The position numbers were made by a program, and so were the translations under genes. A DNA stretch of 7,499 nt from T1SED10-198M sp003554345 [NCBI: Candidatus Sumerlaeota bacterium] (lineage in GTDB: Bacteria; Sumerlaeota; T1SED10-198M): assembly GCA_003554345.1 (NCBI GenBank), contig PWGE01000238.1, positions 1-7,499 on the forward strand. The letters run 5' to 3'. The notes below the pieces were generated by a model. The model searched no databases, was not told the origin of the DNA, and saw only the letters and a program-made list of their open reading frames with translations. Of the stretch, positions 1 through 6,527 are shown in pieces. Position 1 is the stretch's first letter; the number at the start of each line of letters is the position of its first letter.

Positions 1-80
1 GCGGCACCTGTTTTTATGTGTGTCCTGAACCAGGGGCTATCACTCTCATCAGACACGACAAGAAAAGGGAAAAACCATGA
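1..80 (+). CDS. 2-oxoacid:ferredoxin oxidoreductase, ferredoxin-like delta subunit (C-terminal end only)
   Basis: Only the last 25 codons are present, read in the frame starting at base 3 and ending at the TGA at 78-80. The peptide begins GTCFYVCPEPGAI. This is the end of a CxxCxxCxxxCP [4Fe-4S] cluster motif; the codon cut by the window edge ends in GC, so it may be the preceding Cys. Ferredoxin-like delta subunits of VOR/KOR enzymes pass electrons from the catalytic subunits to free ferredoxin in the cytoplasm. The stop codon overlaps the next start as ATGA, so the alpha subunit is probably translationally coupled. Family and position support the call strongly; the rest of the protein lies to the left of the window. 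Confidence 0.85.
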   Translation, partial: GTCFYVCPEPGAITLIRHDKKREKP

Positions 81-1120
81 AGAAGCTTGTAAAAGGTAAC
101 GAAGCGGTAGTCATTGGAGCACTGGTAGCCGGCTGTGATGCTTTTTTCGGATATCCTATCACTCCGGCCAGTGAAATTTCCCACAAAGCGTCAGAGTATT
201 TTTTGCCGCTCAACAAAGTATTTCTTCAGGCAGAAAGTGAAATTGGCGCCATCAACATGGTGTTTGGCGCTTCTTCCTGCGGCCGGCGGGTTATGACAGC
301 CAGTTCAGGCCCTGGAATAAGCCTGAAAACAGAAGGAATCTCTTACCTGGCAGGGGCAGAGTTACCGGCGGTTATTGTTAATATCATGCGGGTAGGACCG
401 GGTCTGGGCAATATAGGTCCTGAACAGAGTGATTACTTTCAAATGGTAAAAGGAGGAGGTCATGGTAATTACAAAGTGATTACTTTTGCTCCTAACTCAG
501 TCAATGAAATTTTCTCTTTTACCATCAAGGCATTTGAAATAGCAGATAAATACCGCAATCCGGTTGCTATTCTTGCAGATGGAACCCTCGGGCAAATGAT
601 GGAACCCATTGAGATAAAACCCCTCGAGATTCATCCCCCCGAAAAACCCTGGCAGGTAGATCCCACACCCGCCTCAAACGATCGCATTATCACCTCAATT
701 TATCTTGACTTTGACGATATGGAGCAATATATCAGAACAGTAGAAAAAAAGTACCGGCAGGTAGAAGAACAGGAAACAATGGTAGAATGTTACAGGATAG
801 ATGATGCTGAATACATTTTTACAGGATTTGGAATTGTCAGCAGAGTTCTTAAAAGCGTTGTGGATAAACTACGTAACAACGGTACAAAAGCCGGCATGAT
901 ACGTCCTCAAACTCTATGGCCTTTTCCACGAAAGACCTTTGAAGAGGCAGCTAAAAAGGGCAAAAAATTCTTTGTTGTCGAACTCAGTACGGGACAATAT
1001 GTAGAAGATGTGCGCCTTTCTATAGGAAATCAGCCTTTATACTTTTACAGTCGAGTCGGGGGAAACCTACCCTCACGGCAGGAAATAATCGAGGAATTTT
1101 ATTCTCAGGTAAAGGAATAA
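77..1120 (+). CDS. vorB: 2-oxoacid (probably branched-chain 2-oxoacid) ferredoxin oxidoreductase, alpha subunit VorB-like
   Basis: Alpha subunit of a CoA- and thiamine-pyrophosphate-dependent enzyme that oxidatively decarboxylates a 2-oxoacid to an acyl-CoA and reduces ferredoxin. The 347 residues match the usual VorB length of about 350. Visible family motifs are GYPITPASE at 25-33 (pyrimidine-binding domain I), SGPG at 77-80, GPGLGNIGPEQSDY at 107-120, and the domain II segment RPQTLWPFP at 276-284 followed by ELSTGQ at 302-307. The ATG overlaps the delta-subunit stop by four bases and has a modest AAGGGA upstream. The beta-gamma gene follows after six bases. The TTG/ATG choice is not in doubt because residue 1 directly precedes the conserved KGNEA start. 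The VOR-type name rests on motif similarity; 2-oxoglutarate or an arylpyruvate as substrate cannot be excluded. Confidence 0.9.
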   Translation: MKKLVKGNEAVVIGALVAGCDAFFGYPITPASEISHKASEYFLPLNKVFLQAESEIGAINMVFGASSCGRRVMTASSGPGISLKTEGISYLAGAELPAVIVNIMRVGPGLGNIGPEQSDYFQMVKGGGHGNYKVITFAPNSVNEIFSFTIKAFEIADKYRNPVAILADGTLGQMMEPIEIKPLEIHPPEKPWQVDPTPASNDRIITSIYLDFDDMEQYIRTVEKKYRQVEEQETMVECYRIDDAEYIFTGFGIVSRVLKSVVDKLRNNGTKAGMIRPQTLWPFPRKTFEEAAKKGKKFFVVELSTGQYVEDVRLSIGNQPLYFYSRVGGNLPSRQEIIEEFYSQVKE

Positions 1121-1126
1121 AAACTC

Positions 1127-2539
1127 ATGAGCAGGATATTACAAAAACCACAATCTTTTTATGAATCCTTCAACCGGAAGCCTTCCCAGAAACATACGAC
1201 CCATTATTGTCCAGGATGCGGTCACGGCATTTTAAACAAGTTAATGGGAGAAGCCATTGACCAGCTGAATATTCAGGACCGGCTTATTTTTGTAGGACCG
1301 GTTGGTTGTGGGGTTTTCTTCTATTATTATTTTCATTGTGCCGGTATATCAGCCCCTCATGGCAGAGCTTCAGCGGTGGCAACAGGCGTGAGTCGTTCTC
1401 ACCCCGATGCTATCACCATCAGTTACCAGGGAGATGGAGACCTGGCAGCCCTCGGTACCAATAATGCTTTACATGCAGCTAACCGAGGGGAAAGGATGAT
1501 AGTTTTTTTTATCAATAATAATCTTTACGGGATGACCGGGGGGCAAATGGCGCCTACCACCCTGGTGGACCAGAAAACCACTACCTCACCTTATGGCAGG
1601 TCTCTGGATAATGATGGTGCTCCTTTAAGAATGGCTGAAATCATGGCTCTCCTTGATGGGCCGGTACTGGTTGCCCGGGTGGCTGTCAATAATCCCAGAA
1701 ATATTAGACAGGCCAGAAAAGTCATTCAAAAAGGGTTTCAGGCTCAAAAAGAAAAAAAGGGATACGTCTTTATCGAAATCCTTTCACAGTGTCCTACTAA
1801 CTGGAAAAAATCCCCTTTAGAAGCCTGTAAATGGATAGATGAAACGGTATCCCGGTACTACCCGCTGGGAATCAAGAAGGATATCGTCGAAGAAACACCT
1901 TCCCGTAGCAGACGCCTGGAAAAATCCACCTTTTCCAGAGTCGCAAAAACTCTTAAACTGGATAAACAGGAAGAAACGTTAACCGATGTTTCCTCTTTAC
2001 CTTTTGATCCGATCTCCTTCAAGAGTGCCGGTTTCGGGGGTCAGGGGGTATTATCACTGGGAATGATTTTTGCAGATGCCGCCATGAAAAAAAATCTCCA
2101 CGTCACCTGGCTTCCTTCATACGGTCCCGAAATGCGCGGCGGTACTGCCAACAGTGGAGTGGTTATCAGTACAGACGATATCGGTTCTCCAGTCGTAGAC
2201 ACCCCAAACCTGCTCGTTGCTATGAATAAACCTTCTCTTATTAAGTTTGGACCCCTTGTTCCTTCCGATGGCTGGTTATTTTATAACAGTTCACTTATCG
2301 ATGAACTGCCAGACCTGAAAGCCTCCCCATTTCCTGTTCCTGCTACTGAGATTGCTAAGGAAGCAGGAACAATAAAGGTTGCCAATACTGTTTTTCTGGC
2401 AGTTATTGCTGCTAAATCCAAACTTTTCACACTCGACGAGCTCTCTATGCTACTCAAGGAATATTTTCCCGAAGAAAGGGTTTATCAGATGAACCTGTAT
2501 GCTCTGAAAGCAGGTTTTAAGTTAGCAGAAAATCTGTGA
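1127..2539 (+). CDS. 2-oxoacid:ferredoxin oxidoreductase, fused beta (TPP-binding) and gamma subunits
   Basis: One 470-residue protein joins two subunits that are often separate. Residues about 20-245 are the beta (VorA-like) part: CPGCGHG at 28-34, VGPVGCG at 56-62, and the TPP/Mg signature GDGDLAALG at 102-110 ending in NNN at 130-132, then YGMTGGQMAPTT at 134-145. C28, C31, C61 and C222 sit at spacings like the four ligands of the proximal [4Fe-4S] cluster in this family (inference from family knowledge). Residues about 250-293 form a charged linker. Residues about 296-470 are the gamma (PorG/VorC-like) part with GFGGQGV at 302-308 and YGPEMRGG at 332-339. The start has AAAGGA ten bases upstream. 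It lies six bases after vorB, so it is co-transcribed. Beta and gamma assignments are firm; the physiological substrate is inferred. Confidence 0.9.
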   Translation: MSRILQKPQSFYESFNRKPSQKHTTHYCPGCGHGILNKLMGEAIDQLNIQDRLIFVGPVGCGVFFYYYFHCAGISAPHGRASAVATGVSRSHPDAITISYQGDGDLAALGTNNALHAANRGERMIVFFINNNLYGMTGGQMAPTTLVDQKTTTSPYGRSLDNDGAPLRMAEIMALLDGPVLVARVAVNNPRNIRQARKVIQKGFQAQKEKKGYVFIEILSQCPTNWKKSPLEACKWIDETVSRYYPLGIKKDIVEETPSRSRRLEKSTFSRVAKTLKLDKQEETLTDVSSLPFDPISFKSAGFGGQGVLSLGMIFADAAMKKNLHVTWLPSYGPEMRGGTANSGVVISTDDIGSPVVDTPNLLVAMNKPSLIKFGPLVPSDGWLFYNSSLIDELPDLKASPFPVPATEIAKEAGTIKVANTVFLAVIAAKSKLFTLDELSMLLKEYFPEERVYQMNLYALKAGFKLAENL

Positions 2540-2584
2540 TTTTTTACACTTCTCTCCTGGCAGGGAAAATAGCAACCCTCTGGA

Positions 2585-3712
2585 CTATGAATTATTAGCA
2601 GTAGAGTAAGCGCTTCTGGTAATCTCCTCTAAGTTCTGCTGATTTTCCAGGAGTGAGTGTACAAGAGCCAGTTGAGCTCGGCAACGTTCAAGATTATGAT
2701 GTGGCCGATGCACTTTGTAATACCTGTCCCCTTCCAGATAATCAGTGAGAAAACGCATGGCCATTATCAGCGTAATGTACTTGCCTGCAAGCGGAAACAT
2801 AGATATTTCAGTTTCAGTTAAGAAGCTCTTTGTATAAGCAAGATACCCTTCCACCAATTTCTGATAAAGATTTTTATCAACATAAACCCTGTCGAGGTCA
2901 GGCTCATCTTCATCTGCAGGACAGCTCCCTGTTCGTACCAGGTCGCCAAAATCATAGAGAGAATAACCAGGCATCACTGTATCGAGATCAATCACACTCA
3001 TCCCATTGTCCGTATCTCTGTTCAACAGCACATTATTCACCTTGGTATCATTATGAGTAATACGTACAGGAACCTTATTTGTTTGCAGCTTTTTTTCAAA
3101 CCATTTAAATATAACTTCATGCTCAAAGAAAGTATCGATTTCTTTTTTGGCGCCACCTTTTCTTTGACAGGGATCCTTTTGTAAAACCTTTTTAAAATGA
3201 TCAAGCCGGTAAGATGCGTCATGAAAGTGGGGAATAGTCATAAACAAATGCTCTGGATTCAGCCCTTCCACACACTTCTGAAATACCCCGAACATTTTTG
3301 CCACTTCATACGCCTGGGAACAGGAGGTAAGCTTATCAATGCTGTAGCTATTGGCAATGTAATTATACATTCTCCAGGCTCTTCCCTTTTTATCTTCATA
3401 CCACCACTTACCCTCACGAGTGGGAATCACGGTCAAAGGAACATACTGCTTATTTATCCCGGGAAAAGGTCGGATTTTTTCTTTCAGAGCCCTGGTAACG
3501 GTTACAATATTATGCATGAGTTCCTGGGGACGGGGAAAAATATTTCTGTTTATTTGTTGAAGAACAAAAGAATCTATACCGGTTTCACTGGAAAATGCCA
3601 CCAGAAAGGTATCATTAATATGCCCCTTTCCGAATGGCTGATAGGAGTACACTCTGCCATGGGAAAGAAATTGTCGACAGATAACCTCCAGATTCATTTC
3701 GACCACAGACAT
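2585..3712 (-). CDS. NahK-like sugar 1-kinase (aminoglycoside phosphotransferase/choline kinase fold)
   Basis: A 375-residue cytoplasmic kinase of the phosphotransferase enzyme family, resembling N-acetylhexosamine 1-kinase (usually about 360 residues), which makes sugar-1-phosphate with ATP. Visible features are the nucleotide-binding loop PFGKGHINDTF at 26-36, FVLQQINRNIF at 49-59 (the equivalent of the beta-3 strand region), the catalytic loop ITHNDTKVNNVLL at 218-230 with D222 as likely base and N227 as metal ligand, and the metal-binding IDLDTVMPG at 241-249. It is downstream of, and overlaps, a nucleotidyltransferase gene that could use its product. The start is uncertain. ATG 3712 has GGAAGGA but 11 bases away; ATG 3697 (residue 6) forms an ATGA overlap with the upstream stop. 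No signal peptide or membrane segment is visible. The family is firm; the sugar is unknown. Confidence 0.82.
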   Translation of the reverse strand: MSVVEMNLEVICRQFLSHGRVYSYQPFGKGHINDTFLVAFSSETGIDSFVLQQINRNIFPRPQELMHNIVTVTRALKEKIRPFPGINKQYVPLTVIPTREGKWWYEDKKGRAWRMYNYIANSYSIDKLTSCSQAYEVAKMFGVFQKCVEGLNPEHLFMTIPHFHDASYRLDHFKKVLQKDPCQRKGGAKKEIDTFFEHEVIFKWFEKKLQTNKVPVRITHNDTKVNNVLLNRDTDNGMSVIDLDTVMPGYSLYDFGDLVRTGSCPADEDEPDLDRVYVDKNLYQKLVEGYLAYTKSFLTETEISMFPLAGKYITLIMAMRFLTDYLEGDRYYKVHRPHHNLERCRAQLALVHSLLENQQNLEEITRSAYSTANNS

Positions 3713-4590
3713 GGTGGATAGCGTCCTTCCTCTATAAGCCCGTTAATACAGGCTATGGCTTTTTTCTTATCCGCCTTGTAGGTAATGCCGAACCATGAAT
3801 CATTACTGGGAAGCACCTTTACCCGCGCCTTTTCATTGTGAATAAGAGAATCCACCACATTTGGTATCAAAAACTCTGCCCGGGGGTCGTTATAATAGTC
3901 CGTCATGAAATTTTCGAACTGTTCTTTAAGATGAGCAAAAATAGTAGGATGGAAACCCCATAAGTTCATAGAAACTATTTCTTCCCCTGAAAACTGAGTA
4001 TTATTACATTTCCCACAGGTGCATATTGCCCCATTATCATTCTTTGCAATGCGTTTATGTTCAATTACTTCTTCCAGGTACAAATCCCCGGTACAGCGAC
4101 ATACCCCTCTGGCAACTGTTCCATACTCGGAAAGGGTGTTTTTCAGTTTATAACCAATCATAGAGTAGTCGCTCCCCTTTTGCAAATATTCCGCCATTTC
4201 TTCAAAAGCATGAGGTCCGTAATAATCATCTGCATTAATCACAGCAAAAGGTTCCTTTACAGCTCCTTCAGCAATCATGATAGCATGAGCGGTTCCCCAC
4301 GGTTTTTCCCGCCTCGCTGGAACCTTTGCTCCATTCAAACCTGATTCCAGTTCCTGAAAGACATAGGAAGCAGGTACCAGTGATTCCACTCTCTTTCCTA
4401 TCTTATCCCGGAAAGCATCTTCAAAAAAATGTCGTATAATAAAAACCACTTTTCCAAAACCGGCTTTAATGGCGTCATGAATAGAATAATCTATGATAAT
4501 CTCTCCACTCGGTCCAATAGAATCTATCTGTTTTAATCCTCCATACCTTGATCCCATACCTGCCGCCAGTACCACTAACGTGGGTTTCAT
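3694..4590 (-). CDS. Sugar-phosphate nucleotidyltransferase family protein
   Basis: A 298-residue GT-A fold nucleotidyltransferase that would join a sugar-1-phosphate to an NTP, giving an NDP-sugar and pyrophosphate. The N-terminus LAAGMGSRYGGLKQ (8-20) is the nucleotide-binding signature of pyrophosphorylases, with GxGxR followed by K20. VINADDYYG at 118-125 carries the metal-binding Asp pair, and EKPWGTAHA at 95-103 lies where this family contacts the nucleobase or sugar. VSMNLWGFHP (206-215) and SWFGITYKAD (265-274) are family blocks. An unusual cysteine group (C164, C166, C190, C192, C195) sits between the two halves. The start is well supported by AAAAGGAG six bases upstream. It is first in a two-gene operon with the NahK-like kinase. 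Base and sugar specificity cannot be read from the sequence. Confidence 0.88.
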   Translation of the reverse strand: MKPTLVVLAAGMGSRYGGLKQIDSIGPSGEIIIDYSIHDAIKAGFGKVVFIIRHFFEDAFRDKIGKRVESLVPASYVFQELESGLNGAKVPARREKPWGTAHAIMIAEGAVKEPFAVINADDYYGPHAFEEMAEYLQKGSDYSMIGYKLKNTLSEYGTVARGVCRCTGDLYLEEVIEHKRIAKNDNGAICTCGKCNNTQFSGEEIVSMNLWGFHPTIFAHLKEQFENFMTDYYNDPRAEFLIPNVVDSLIHNEKARVKVLPSNDSWFGITYKADKKKAIACINGLIEEGRYPPCLWSK

Positions 4591-4596
4591 ACAAGA

Positions 4597-4604
4597 CTCC
4601 TTTT
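4597..4604 (-). promoter_or_regulatory. Shine-Dalgarno site of the nucleotidyltransferase gene
   Basis: On the minus strand AAAAGGAG lies six bases before the ATG at 4590. It is the best ribosome-binding site in the window and fixes that start. Confidence 0.8.
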
Positions 4605-4620
4605 ACCAAAAATTTTTTCC

Positions 4621-4629
4621 ATTGTATCA
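4621..4629 (-). promoter_or_regulatory. Candidate extended -10 promoter for the nucleotidyltransferase-kinase operon
   Basis: The minus strand reads TGATACAAT here, an extended -10 (TGn plus TACAAT) about 30 bases upstream of the start codon. No good -35 hexamer lies 16-18 bases further upstream, which is acceptable for an extended -10 promoter. The call rests on pattern matching only. Confidence 0.4.
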
Positions 4630-4666
4630 CATTTCAATACTAATGCATACATTCTACAGAAGGCGT

Positions 4667-4678
4667 TGAATCGTTTCA
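4667..4678. promoter_or_regulatory. Small palindrome TGAA-N4-TTCA, possible operator
   Basis: A perfect 4+4 inverted repeat (TGAA TCGT TTCA) lies between the two divergent start sites, about 40-50 bases upstream of the umuD -10. Its layout resembles Gram-positive SOS boxes (GAAC-N4-GTTC) but it does not match that consensus. A repeat this short can occur by chance. Confidence 0.2.
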
Positions 4679-4694
4679 TACAAGCTTTTTTCTC

Positions 4695-4726
4695 TTGTTT
4701 TTTTTCCTGAAGAAACACGTTATAAT
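4695..4726 (+). promoter_or_regulatory. Candidate promoter of umuDC
   Basis: A consensus TATAAT at 4721-4726 lies downstream of a T-rich tract containing TTGTTT at 4695-4700. That -35-like hexamer is 20 bases away, longer than ideal, so the -10 carries most of the support. Transcription would begin near 4733 and leave a leader of about 28 bases. A second -10-like TAGAAT at 4749-4754 would give a nearly leaderless transcript. Confidence 0.5.
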
Positions 4727-4761
4727 ATATATTTACCCTTTATAAGTATAGAATAAAAAAT

Positions 4762-5205
4762 ATGTCACACCAGAAGAAATTAAAGATAGACAAAATATTC
4801 CCCTCCACAATGGAAATGAAGAAGGCGATACCCATATCAGAAAACGGTGTATCGGCTGGATTTCCTTCTCCTGCTGATGATTATATTCAGGAATCCTTAG
4901 ATCTGAATGAATATGTCGTTAAACACCCTGCTGCCACCTTTTTCGTACGAGTGGCAGGAGACTCCATGATAGAGGCCGGTATTCATGACAGAGATATTCT
5001 GGTCGTAGACCGTTCCCTTACTCCTAAAAACAACGATATCATCATTGCCGTCTTAGACAATGAGTTTGCCGTCAAAATTTTTCGCAGGAAAAGCGGTTCA
5101 GTACTTCTGGATGCTGCAAATGACGAGTATCCTCCACTGAAAATGAAGGAAGGGATGAATCTTGAAGTGTGGGGTGTGGTTACTTATGTCATTCACCCGG
5201 TCTAA
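4762..5205 (+). CDS. umuD: UmuD-like self-cleaving subunit of a translesion polymerase (S24 peptidase family)
   Basis: A 147-residue LexA/UmuD family protein without a DNA-binding HTH domain, so UmuD rather than LexA. The likely RecA-stimulated cleavage site is A32-G33 in [11 protein letters not shown]. The catalytic pair is S68 in [10 protein letters not shown] and K105 in EFAVKIF. The cleavage-site-to-Ser (35) and Ser-to-Lys (37) spacings equal those of E. coli UmuD (G25, S60, K97), whose total length is 139. After cleavage the shorter form binds UmuC to make DNA polymerase V. The gene overlaps umuC by 20 bases. The start is the first in-frame ATG, but it lacks any Shine-Dalgarno sequence; M17 and M19 are alternatives and lack one too. 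No recognisable LexA box lies upstream. Confidence 0.93.
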   Translation: MSHQKKLKIDKIFPSTMEMKKAIPISENGVSAGFPSPADDYIQESLDLNEYVVKHPAATFFVRVAGDSMIEAGIHDRDILVVDRSLTPKNNDIIIAVLDNEFAVKIFRRKSGSVLLDAANDEYPPLKMKEGMNLEVWGVVTYVIHPV

Positions 5206-6469
5206 TATCTCATCCTGGTTTGCACTGGTCGATTGTAACAATTTCTATGCTTCCTGCGAACGTGTTTTCCAGCCCGGCTTGAGGAATAAACCTGTTATTG
5301 TGCTTTCTAATAATGACGGTTGTGTTGTTGCTGCTTCCAGGGAGGCTAAGGAACTGGGTATTTCCATGGGAATACCTTTTTTTCAGGTAAAGAACCTGAT
5401 AAATAAACATCATATAGCCTGTTTTTCTTCCAATTATACGCTGTATGCTGATTTTTCGCGGCGGGTGATGGATGTTTTGACTCATTTCACTTCCCGACTG
5501 GAGGTATATTCTATAGACGAAGCCTTTCTTGAATTAACAGTTTCGAAAAAAGACCTCCTGCCGTTGGGAGTAAAGATCACCTCTACCGTTCAAAAATGGA
5601 CGGGCATACCGGTTTCAGTAGGAATAGGATCCACCAAAACTCTTGCCAAAATTGCTGCCGGAAAAGCCAAGAAGAAAGAAAACAGCCCTTCCGTATATTG
5701 GCTTGACCGATCATCTTCAAAAGAACTAATGAATGACATTCCTCTTTCCAGCATCTGGGGTATTGGCCATCGCATCAGCAGGCGTCTTCATCTGATGGGG
5801 ATACAAACTGCTGGAGAACTCTGTAAATTGCCCGATTCATTTATTCAAGCTCATTTTGGTATCACCCTTTTAAAGACCGTACGAGAATTGCAGGGACACC
5901 CCTCTCTTTCCCTTGAAGAAGCAACTCCCCCGCGGAAGAGTATTGTTAGTTCCCGGTCTTTCGGACGAACAGTCTCCGACTTTTCTTCTTTACAGGCGGC
6001 AATTGCAGACTATACTCAGCGGGCTGTCGGGAAACTGCGTGCTGAAAAGCAACTATGCTCTTACTTGCGTGTATTTCTGGTTACTCATATACCTGGAGAA
6101 CGACAGGGTGTTCATTATAGTGGAGAGGCCTATCTTGCCGAGCCCAGTGACGATTTCTCTTTATTTATAAAAACTGCCATGCGCACCCTTGAGAAGATTT
6201 ATCGTCCTCAAAAGAAGTACAGAAAGGCCGGTATTATGTTGCTGGACTTCAAGCCGGCATTTCTTCAACCCCCGCCTCTCTCCAGACAAACACAACACAA
6301 AAAAAGAAGACGCCTCAATAAGGTTATTGACCATATAAATAACAACCAGGGAAGAGGCACTCTTGAGTATGCCGTATGTAAAAGAGGGGAAAACTGGCAT
6401 ATGAAAAGAAAAAAACTTTCTCCGGCCTATACTACTTCCTGGAAAGATTTCCCCCGCGTCAAGGCATAA
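5186..6469 (+). CDS. umuC: UmuC-like Y-family DNA polymerase (error-prone translesion polymerase)
   Basis: Catalytic subunit of a polymerase V type enzyme that copies damaged DNA. Starting at ATG 5186 it has 427 residues, close to E. coli UmuC (422). Catalytic carboxylates are D16 in [12 protein letters not shown] and D111-E112 in [11 protein letters not shown]21 matches the steric-gate Tyr. SNNDGC (41-46) and [12 protein letters not shown] (144-155) are palm and fingers blocks. A helix-hairpin-helix segment ([12 protein letters not shown], 190-201) is followed by the little-finger domain and the UmuC-specific C-terminal block with [12 protein letters not shown] (406-417). The usual QLxLF-type clamp motif before that block is not seen; QPPPLS (361-366) stands there instead. 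An upstream in-frame TTG at 5162 would add eight residues but is less likely. Expression is probably coupled to umuD through their 20-base overlap. Confidence 0.93.
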   Translation: MSFTRSNISSWFALVDCNNFYASCERVFQPGLRNKPVIVLSNNDGCVVAASREAKELGISMGIPFFQVKNLINKHHIACFSSNYTLYADFSRRVMDVLTHFTSRLEVYSIDEAFLELTVSKKDLLPLGVKITSTVQKWTGIPVSVGIGSTKTLAKIAAGKAKKKENSPSVYWLDRSSSKELMNDIPLSSIWGIGHRISRRLHLMGIQTAGELCKLPDSFIQAHFGITLLKTVRELQGHPSLSLEEATPPRKSIVSSRSFGRTVSDFSSLQAAIADYTQRAVGKLRAEKQLCSYLRVFLVTHIPGERQGVHYSGEAYLAEPSDDFSLFIKTAMRTLEKIYRPQKKYRKAGIMLLDFKPAFLQPPPLSRQTQHKKRRRLNKVIDHINNNQGRGTLEYAVCKRGENWHMKRKKLSPAYTTSWKDFPRVKA

Positions 6470-6504
6470 AAAAAAGCGAAGCGAGATTTTCGCTTCGCTT
6501 TTTT
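6470..6504. terminator. Strong bidirectional intrinsic terminator
   Basis: Perfect 15-base arms (6470-6484 and 6490-6504) enclose the five-base loop GATTT. The GC-rich core GCGAAGCGA/TCGCTTCGC is flanked by A6 on the left and T6 on the right, so it gives a hairpin plus U-tract on both strands. It begins right after the umuC stop codon and lies 23 bases from the stop of the convergent EF-G gene, so it would end both transcripts. Confidence 0.93.
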
Positions 6505-6527
6505 ATATTATTCTGTCCCTTGAAAAA

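Noticed and set aside
2540-2584. Possible terminator in the 45-base spacer between the convergent beta-gamma and kinase genes
   Set aside because: Only short arms (AGGG/CCCT with a ten-base loop) and no U-tract after them, so there is not enough support for a terminator.
3197-3721. Long plus-strand open frame of 174 codons inside the kinase gene
   Set aside because: Antisense to a clearly conserved kinase; its translation shows no recognisable domain and no ribosome site was evident.
4624-4640. Inverted repeat GTAT-N9-ATAC overlapping the candidate minus-strand -10
   Set aside because: Four-base arms in A/T-rich DNA with no extension; expected by chance.
4643-4654. Inverted repeat AATG-N4-CATT in the divergent promoter region
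   Set aside because: Short, A/T-rich and built around the common ATGCAT palindrome; no link to a promoter element.
5162-5185. TTG start for umuC at 5162
   Set aside because: It lies deep in umuD and adds residues that are the out-of-frame reading of conserved UmuD sequence; ATG 5186 gives the normal family length.
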